The position numbers were made by a program, and so were the translations under genes. Below are positions 14,273 to 19,288 of a stretch of 19,288 bases of DNA, in pieces. The notes below the pieces were generated by a model. That model worked only from the letters and a program-made list of their open reading frames with translations, had not been told where the DNA came from and ran no database searches. The DNA comes from Alphaproteobacteria bacterium UBA3637 (GTDB lineage: Bacteria > Pseudomonadota > Alphaproteobacteria > CAAHEQ01 > UBA3637): contig DFKU01000037.1 of NCBI GenBank assembly GCA_002373615.1, forward strand, positions 1 to 19,288. Reading direction: 5' to 3'. Within the stretch, counting starts at the first letter, position 1, and each line of letters starts with the position of its first letter.

Positions 14273-14767
14273 ATGGCTGATGATAAAGTAAAAATCCAAG
14301 AAGATACCAGAAAAATGCTGGTGAAATGGAAAACAAAACGCGGATCTTTAATTATGGCTTTGCATGAAATCCAAGGGGCATTCGGGTATGTGCCTTGGGA
14401 TTCCATGGAAGTTGTGGCAGAAGAATTAAAAATCCCGATGGCACAAATTTATTCTGTATTGACATTCTATAACCACTTTAAGTTAACGGCCCCCGGTAAG
14501 GTCGTTATTTCTATTTGTGACGGAACGGCCTGTCATATTAAAGGAGGGCAATCGGTTATTGAAGCCTTTGAAAAAGAATTGGGTGTACCCGCCGGCACAA
14601 CAACTGAAGATGGTTTGTTTTATATTCAAATCGTACGTTGTTTGGGGTGCTGCGGATTGGCACCTGTCGTGGTTGTAAATGGGAAAACTTATGGTCGTGT
14701 GACACCCTTGGATGCCCCCAAAATTGTGGCAGAATGGCGTGAAACAATGGCTAAGGAAGGAGCATAA
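14273..14767 (+). CDS. hydC: NuoE-like [2Fe-2S] subunit of NADH-linked [FeFe] hydrogenase
   Basis: A 164-residue thioredoxin-fold ferredoxin, homologous to the NuoE/24-kDa subunit of complex I and to HydC/HndA of multimeric [FeFe] hydrogenases. It passes electrons between the flavin subunit and the hydrogenase. The four [2Fe-2S] ligands are C82 and C87 (CDGTAC) and C123 and C127 (CLGCCG); an extra cysteine, C126, sits inside the second pair. The helical N-terminal part contains the usual ALHEIQGAFGYVP. First gene of the operon; hydB starts 2 nt after its stop codon, with its ribosome binding site AAGGAG inside the end of this gene. Assignment to hydrogenase rather than complex I rests on the adjacent hydA and the lack of other nuo genes. 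Confidence 0.93.
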   Translation: MADDKVKIQEDTRKMLVKWKTKRGSLIMALHEIQGAFGYVPWDSMEVVAEELKIPMAQIYSVLTFYNHFKLTAPGKVVISICDGTACHIKGGQSVIEAFEKELGVPAGTTTEDGLFYIQIVRCLGCCGLAPVVVVNGKTYGRVTPLDAPKIVAEWRETMAKEGA

Positions 14768-14769
14768 AA

Positions 14770-16527
14770 ATGGTTGAACTTTCTCAAGAACAAATTGAAA
14801 AATTAAAAGCTTTGGGCAGAACCCAAAAAGAAAACCTGATTAAGATGGGGGAAGACTTTAAAGAAAAGGTAAAGAATTTTAAGGCCTCTATTTACACCTG
14901 TAATGCCACCAGTTGCCATTCGGGTGGAGCGGCTAGTGTGTTGGATGCTTTTCGTGAAAGTTTGGCCGCCACCGGATTAGAGTCTGATGTCCGTGTCGTA
15001 TGCACGGGTTGTATGGGACTGTGTGCATCGGGGCCTTTGGCACGTGTGGAAATAAAGGGTAAAAAGCCTGTTCTTTATCAACACGTGACACCCGATATGG
15101 CGCGTGTGATTGTATCAGAACATGTCGTCCCTGCCCTCAAAACCGAAGGCGAAATCAAGACTTCTGATTATTTAAAAAAGCAAGAATTGTCTTTGGATTT
15201 GCCGTTTTTTACCAAGCAACGCAAGATTGTGTTACGACTACTCGGCCATTCTGATCCCGAAGATTTGGGTGAATATATCGCAAATGGTGGGTATCAAGGA
15301 TTGATGAAAGCCTTGACCATGAAACCGGAAGAAGTTTTGGATATTATCAAAAAATCTGGCCTTCGCGGTCGTGGCGGTGGTGGCTTCCCCACAGGAACAA
15401 AGTGGGAAATGCTGGCCAAATCCCCCTTGGTTGACGGTGAAAAGTTCATGATTTGCAATGGGGACGAAGGTGACCCAGGCGCTTACATGGATTCCTGCAT
15501 TTTAGGGGGTGGTTCTCACGCCGTATTGGAAGGGATGATGATTGGCGCCTATGCCACAGGGGCAACCTCAGGTTGGTTCTATATCCGCGCCGAATATCCA
15601 CTTGCCATCCAAAGAATGGAACTGGCCATCAAGCAAGCCAAACGCTATGGGATTTTAGGCCGCAACATTTTTGGTACTGACTTTAACTTCATGGCGGACA
15701 TCCGCTATGGGGCAGGAGCTTTTGTGTGTGGTGAAGAAACAGCCCTGATGTCATCTGTGGAAGGCAAACGTGGGACACCCCGTCCTCGTCCTCCATTCCC
15801 CACACAAAAGGGATTGTTCCAAAAACCAACGGCTATCAACAACGTGGAAACTTTGGCGAACGTTGGCCCCATTATGGTGAATGGCCCCGAATGGTTCAGT
15901 GAAGTGGGAACAGCCACATCCAAAGGAACAAAGGTGTTTGCGATTACCGGTAAGGTGAAGCATTCCGGCTTGGTGGAAGTGCCGATGGGTACAACTGTTG
16001 GTGAAATGGTGAATGATATCGGTGGCGGAACCAGTTCCGGTAAGCCCTTTAAAGCCGTTCAAACGGGTGGTCCTTCGGGCGGTGTGATTCCGGCAAGCGA
16101 ACTACATATGCCACTTTGCTATGAAGAACTGAAAAAAATCGGTTCTATGATGGGATCCGGCGGGATGATCGTCATGGATCAAGACGACAGTATGGTGGAA
16201 ATCGCCAAGTTCTATTTGGGCTTTACGGTGGATGAATCCTGCGGCAAATGTGCCCCTTGCCGAATCGGTGGTTATCAAATGTTGCAATTGATGAAAAAGA
16301 TTGCAGACGGAAAAGGCACCAAGGCTGATGTTGCCAAGATTAAAGAAATCGGGAATGCCATGAAGAAGGCTTCCTTGTGTGGTTTGGGACAAACAGCACC
16401 AAATCCGGTGCTTTCCACCATGAAATTCTTTAAAAACGAATATGATGCTTTGCTGATTGACGGAAATGAGCCTGATGCGCCAGCCGAAAAAGAAGTCAAA
16501 GCCTGTAATATCAACACGAAAAAATAA
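14770..16527 (+). CDS. hydB: NuoF-like NADH-oxidising flavin subunit of [FeFe] hydrogenase
   Basis: A 585-residue subunit that binds NAD(H) and FMN and feeds electrons to hydA. Order: a helical N-terminal lead; a thioredoxin-like [2Fe-2S] domain with C44, C49, C81 and C85 (about 38-125); then the NuoF core with GLRGRGGGGFPTGTKW (197-212) for NADH binding and CNGDEGDPGAYMD for FMN; and a [4Fe-4S] site with C491, C494 and C497 (CGKCAPC) plus C537 (LCGLG). The chain ends about 48 residues after C537 without the 2[4Fe-4S] ferredoxin domain usual in HydB/HndC, which could bear on whether the complex couples to ferredoxin. Gap to hydA is 10 nt. It could equally be named hndC. Confidence 0.94.
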   Translation: MVELSQEQIEKLKALGRTQKENLIKMGEDFKEKVKNFKASIYTCNATSCHSGGAASVLDAFRESLAATGLESDVRVVCTGCMGLCASGPLARVEIKGKKPVLYQHVTPDMARVIVSEHVVPALKTEGEIKTSDYLKKQELSLDLPFFTKQRKIVLRLLGHSDPEDLGEYIANGGYQGLMKALTMKPEEVLDIIKKSGLRGRGGGGFPTGTKWEMLAKSPLVDGEKFMICNGDEGDPGAYMDSCILGGGSHAVLEGMMIGAYATGATSGWFYIRAEYPLAIQRMELAIKQAKRYGILGRNIFGTDFNFMADIRYGAGAFVCGEETALMSSVEGKRGTPRPRPPFPTQKGLFQKPTAINNVETLANVGPIMVNGPEWFSEVGTATSKGTKVFAITGKVKHSGLVEVPMGTTVGEMVNDIGGGTSSGKPFKAVQTGGPSGGVIPASELHMPLCYEELKKIGSMMGSGGMIVMDQDDSMVEIAKFYLGFTVDESCGKCAPCRIGGYQMLQLMKKIADGKGTKADVAKIKEIGNAMKKASLCGLGQTAPNPVLSTMKFFKNEYDALLIDGNEPDAPAEKEVKACNINTKK

Positions 16528-16537
16528 GGATCAGAAA

Positions 16538-18295
16538 ATGGTAAAATTAACAATTGATTCAAAAGTGGTTGAAGTTCCAGAAGGAACAACAATTTTAGAA
16601 GCTGCAAAATCTGCTCAAATCAAGATTCCGACCCTGTGTCATCATCCTGATTTGCCCCCCACTGCCGCCTGCGGTATTTGTATTGTGAAGGTGGGCAATC
16701 GTATGGTGCGTTCTTGCTGCACACCTGTGGCAGAAGGCATGGAAGTCATTACGCGTGATCCGGATATTATTGAAGCACGTCGGACAGTATTAAAGCTAAC
16801 CTTAAGCAAGCACCCGAATGAATGCTTGACCTGTTTGAAAAATGATACTTGTGAATTACGTAAACTCTCGGCTGACTTTGGTATTCGTGATACGGAATTT
16901 GCGAACATTACGCCATCCAAGGAAGAAATGCCATTGGATGATTCCACAAAGAGTATCGTTTTGGATCCACGCAAGTGTATCCTGTGCGGACGTTGTGTGG
17001 AGGTTTGCCAAAACGTTCAGAATGTGTGGGCTTTGTCCATGTTAAAGCGTGGTATTAGCACCCATATTTCCCCTGCAGCGGATAACAAGTTGGGTGATAG
17101 CCCTTGCATTAAGTGCGGTCAATGTACAGCCCACTGTCCGACAGGTGCTTTGACGGAGCGCGATGATACACAATATGTGTGGAGCTTGTTGCAAGATCCC
17201 GAAAAATACTGTGTCGTTCAAATTGCACCGGCTGTGCGTGTCGCTATCGGTGAGGCCTTTGGATATAAGCCAGGCGAAATCACCACAGGTAAAATCTATG
17301 CAGCCTTACGTCGCTTGGGCTTTGATGCTGTGTTTGATACCAACTTTGGGGCCGATGTCACCATTATGGAAGAAGGCAGCGAATTTATCGAACGCTTTGT
17401 GAACGGAAAAGGCGCTTTGCCTTTGATTACCTCATGCTGTCCGGCTTGGGTGGATTATATGGAAAAGTATTTCAGCGATATGATTCCGCATTTTTCCAGC
17501 TGTAAATCTCCGCATGAAATCGTGGGTGCGCTCGCCAAGACATACTATGCTGATAAAGTGAATATACCGACTGAGAAAATGCGTGTGATTTCCATTATGC
17601 CTTGCACGGCGAAAAAGTTTGAAATCTTGCGTTCTGAAGAAATGTTCTCCTCAGGTTTCCAAGATGTGGATGTATCACTCACCACCCGCGAATTGGCCCG
17701 TATGATTAAGCAAGCCGGTATTGACTTCGTGAACTTACCCGAAGAAGAAGCCGATTCACCCTTGGGTGCCTATACAGGTGCCGGAACAGTGTTCGGATTT
17801 TCGGGCGGCGTGATGGAGGCAGCCCTTCGTACAGTGCATGCCATTGTGACAGGGAAAGAAATGCCCGAAGACGCCTTAGAGGTCAAACCCATTTTGGGCC
17901 TTGATAAAGGCATCAAAGAAATGACCATGGACTTGGCGGGTAAGGAAGTGCGTATTGCTGTCGCCCATGGGATTGGTCATGTCCAAGCGCTTTTGGAAAA
18001 AGTGCGTGAAGCGGAACAAAAGGGCGAAGAGCCCCCCTATCACTTTATTGAAGTGATGGCCTGCCAAGGCGGTTGCGTGGGTGGCGGTGGTCAACCTTTG
18101 GGTGTGACGGATGAAATCCGCAAAGCCCGTATGGAAGGCCTGATGAAGGATGACCGCGGATCCAAACAACGTTGTTCGCATTTGAATCCGGATGTGAAAA
18201 AGCTGTATGACGAATTTTTGGGCAAACCCTTGTCCGAACGTTCTCATCACCTTTTGCATACCAGTTATCAAAAGCGAGAACTGTATAAGAAGTAA
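16538..18295 (+). CDS. hydA: [FeFe] hydrogenase catalytic subunit
   Basis: Makes or consumes H2 at the H-cluster; with hydB and hydC it forms a soluble NADH-linked complex. The 585-residue protein has the full accessory-cluster set: [2Fe-2S] at C34, C45, C48 and C60; His/Cys3 [4Fe-4S] at H92, C96, C99 and C105; and two [4Fe-4S] at C147-C157 and C190-C200. The three H-cluster motifs are intact: TSCCPAW with C300 and the proton-relay C301, MPCTAKKFE with C356, and MACQGGCVGGGGQP with C509 and C513. Domain order and length match HndD-type enzymes. An in-frame ATG at 16457 lies inside hydB and is rejected; the ATG at 16538 follows AAGGA overlapping the hydB stop codon. Maturases HydE, HydF and HydG are not in the window. 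Confidence 0.97.
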   Translation: MVKLTIDSKVVEVPEGTTILEAAKSAQIKIPTLCHHPDLPPTAACGICIVKVGNRMVRSCCTPVAEGMEVITRDPDIIEARRTVLKLTLSKHPNECLTCLKNDTCELRKLSADFGIRDTEFANITPSKEEMPLDDSTKSIVLDPRKCILCGRCVEVCQNVQNVWALSMLKRGISTHISPAADNKLGDSPCIKCGQCTAHCPTGALTERDDTQYVWSLLQDPEKYCVVQIAPAVRVAIGEAFGYKPGEITTGKIYAALRRLGFDAVFDTNFGADVTIMEEGSEFIERFVNGKGALPLITSCCPAWVDYMEKYFSDMIPHFSSCKSPHEIVGALAKTYYADKVNIPTEKMRVISIMPCTAKKFEILRSEEMFSSGFQDVDVSLTTRELARMIKQAGIDFVNLPEEEADSPLGAYTGAGTVFGFSGGVMEAALRTVHAIVTGKEMPEDALEVKPILGLDKGIKEMTMDLAGKEVRIAVAHGIGHVQALLEKVREAEQKGEEPPYHFIEVMACQGGCVGGGGQPLGVTDEIRKARMEGLMKDDRGSKQRCSHLNPDVKKLYDEFLGKPLSERSHHLLHTSYQKRELYKK

Positions 18296-18299
18296 AAAG

Positions 18300-18324
18300 A
18301 ATCCCCGCCGATAAAGCGGGGATT
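18300..18324. terminator. Hairpin after hydA
   Basis: AATCCCCGC (18300-18308) and GCGGGGATT (18316-18324) form a perfect 9-bp stem with a 7-nt loop, 5 nt after the hydA stop codon. The plus strand continues with AAAAAAA rather than T, while the minus strand continues CTTTTTA, so by the U-run rule it fits the minus strand better. It is probably bidirectional and is the only strong candidate for ending hydA transcription. Confidence 0.6.
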
Positions 18325-18342
18325 AAAAAAACAATATAAAAA

Positions 18343-18361
18343 GTCCCCCGTGTTGGGGGAC
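18343..18361 (-). terminator. Terminator of the third pilin-like gene
   Basis: GTCCCCC (18343-18349) and GGGGGAC (18355-18361) form a 7-bp GC-rich stem with a 5-nt loop; on the minus strand it is followed by TTTTTAT. It begins 5 nt after the stop codon of the minus-strand gene at 18367. Confidence 0.85.
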
Positions 18362-18366
18362 AAATT

Positions 18367-19288
18367 TTATTGACAGGAACAATTATTCCCATTGCAAGTA
18401 AGCGTTTTTCCCGTTGGGCAACATTCAACACTATCAAGACAATTGCCACTACCATCTAATTCACCATCACAATACCAAGTGCCATTACATGTCCCACTGA
18501 TGCATTGTCCCATGATAATATTCATGTTATTTGGACAACAGTAGGGATATCTGCTCCAAAAAGAATGATATGCGGTCGTTCCTGTTGGACAAGCGCAAGT
18601 TTGTGCTTCATCATTAATGTCAACATGACCAGCAAATGAATAGTCACGAAGACTGCTCTCCGCATCCCCACAATAAGCCTCGCCAGTACAATAGTTTAAT
18701 TGTGGCCAATAATATTCATCAGAGGCACATGTTTTCTTCGCCTCACACCCATTTGTATTGACATTATACCACTGATTTTCAGTGCAAGTTGCCTTTGCTA
18801 CACATGTTGACCCTATCCATAAAGGCTTATCATCGGGACACTGGCAGGTGCCGTTTACACATTCTTTACCGCCAGTGCAGGCTGGATCACAACTGGTGGG
18901 TTTTGCCACCCCCTTAGTCATATCGGCATTAAAGGCAATAATCGTACAATTGTCGTCCACAGCCATCACAGTATTATCCCCCAAAGCCGCTTTCATCTTT
19001 GTACAGATTGAATCTTCAATCCCCGATAAAGTCAATTTGATTTGATTATTTTCAACTTTTGCTTCTGTTCCAAAGGTAGCCCCCGAGACAGTATTATTAC
19101 CAAATTCTGATAAGGAAATTGCACCCGTCTTTCCCGCCATGGCCTGACCAGCCACCATGACAGCCCTTTTAGAGGCCTCATTCAAGATTTCATTGGCTTT
19201 ATGCTTATTCATAGCGTTTGTGTACATAGCGACCCCGCCGACGGACAGTACCCCCATCACCGCCAGTACGCCCAGCATTTCCACCATA
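18367..19288 (-). CDS. Pilin-like cysteine-rich protein, start outside window
   Basis: At least 306 residues; the gene continues past the right edge. The visible frame opens in the middle of the prepilin motif at MVEMLG, and base 19288 fits the last base of the preceding Ser codon of a GRS-MVEMLG signal, so the Met at 19287 is internal and not the start. Shared with the gene at 11381-12478: the hydrophobic helix MLGVLAVMGVLSVGG, AMNKHKANEILNEASKRAV, SICTKM...C...IAFNADMTKG and TGGKECVNGTC. The rest is very cysteine-rich (more than 20 cysteines) with EGF-like spacing and ends TLTCNGNNCSCQ; it has neither the LamG-like nor the lectin-like tail of the other two. Extracellular location is inferred. 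Its promoter and any leader RNA are not visible. Confidence 0.8.
   Translation of the reverse strand, partial: MVEMLGVLAVMGVLSVGGVAMYTNAMNKHKANEILNEASKRAVMVAGQAMAGKTGAISLSEFGNNTVSGATFGTEAKVENNQIKLTLSGIEDSICTKMKAALGDNTVMAVDDNCTIIAFNADMTKGVAKPTSCDPACTGGKECVNGTCQCPDDKPLWIGSTCVAKATCTENQWYNVNTNGCEAKKTCASDEYYWPQLNYCTGEAYCGDAESSLRDYSFAGHVDINDEAQTCACPTGTTAYHSFWSRYPYCCPNNMNIIMGQCISGTCNGTWYCDGELDGSGNCLDSVECCPTGKTLTCNGNNCSCQ

Noticed and set aside
14273..16527. hydC and hydB as parts of respiratory complex I
   Set aside because: No other nuo genes are present, hydB has the extra N-terminal [2Fe-2S] domain of hydrogenase subunits, and hydA follows in the same operon.

Overview
The window looks like chromosome from an anaerobic, probably uncultured alphaproteobacterium of moderate G+C. 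The alphaproteobacterial reading rests on an IalB-family protein next to rlmN, the plsY-dprA-topA order, the form of ParC and TopA, and a GTCATCC...GGATCCAGC-type palindromic repeat at the left end. Anaerobic life is inferred from a complete NADH-linked [FeFe] hydrogenase operon. No rRNA, tRNA, insertion sequence, integrase or CRISPR array was seen.

Layout from left to right. 1-420: palindromic repeat, hairpins and a (GT)15 microsatellite, no convincing gene. 484-2700: parC, whose promoter lies so close that the mRNA is probably leaderless. 2705-4086: promoter, a structured ~190-nt leader RNA ending in an intrinsic terminator, then a pilin-like gene fused to a LamG-like module. 4142-5263: GT4 glycosyltransferase. 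5264-5435: intergenic hairpins. Minus strand 6991-5436: IalB-family protein and rlmN, overlapping by 4 nt. 7139-11320: plsY, dprA and topA, tightly coupled. Minus strand 12478-11381: second pilin-like gene with its own ~180-nt structured leader and terminator (to about 12662). 12762-14144: secreted DUF4139 protein, divergent from that pilin. 14273-18295: hydC-hydB-hydA hydrogenase operon. Minus strand from the right edge to 18367: third pilin-like gene, start outside the window.

Three themes stand out. (1) Three pilin-like, cysteine-rich proteins share an N-terminal export/assembly segment (G|RS..EMLG) and a small cysteine-paired core, but end in unrelated C-terminal modules. They are scattered as single-gene units, as expected for a surface or secretion repertoire. 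(2) Both pilin genes whose upstream regions are visible are preceded by a long closed RNA structure with an intrinsic terminator directly before the ribosome binding site, and no room for another promoter. This is the best candidate here for an undescribed regulatory system. (3) The hydrogenase operon has every H-cluster ligand, but its NuoF-like subunit lacks the C-terminal ferredoxin domain common in this class.

Promoters are uniform: eight sites, each a TTG-starting -35 and a -10 box separated by exactly 17 bp, explain every transcription unit whose start is visible. All functions are read by eye from sequence motifs; no searches or folding programs were run.
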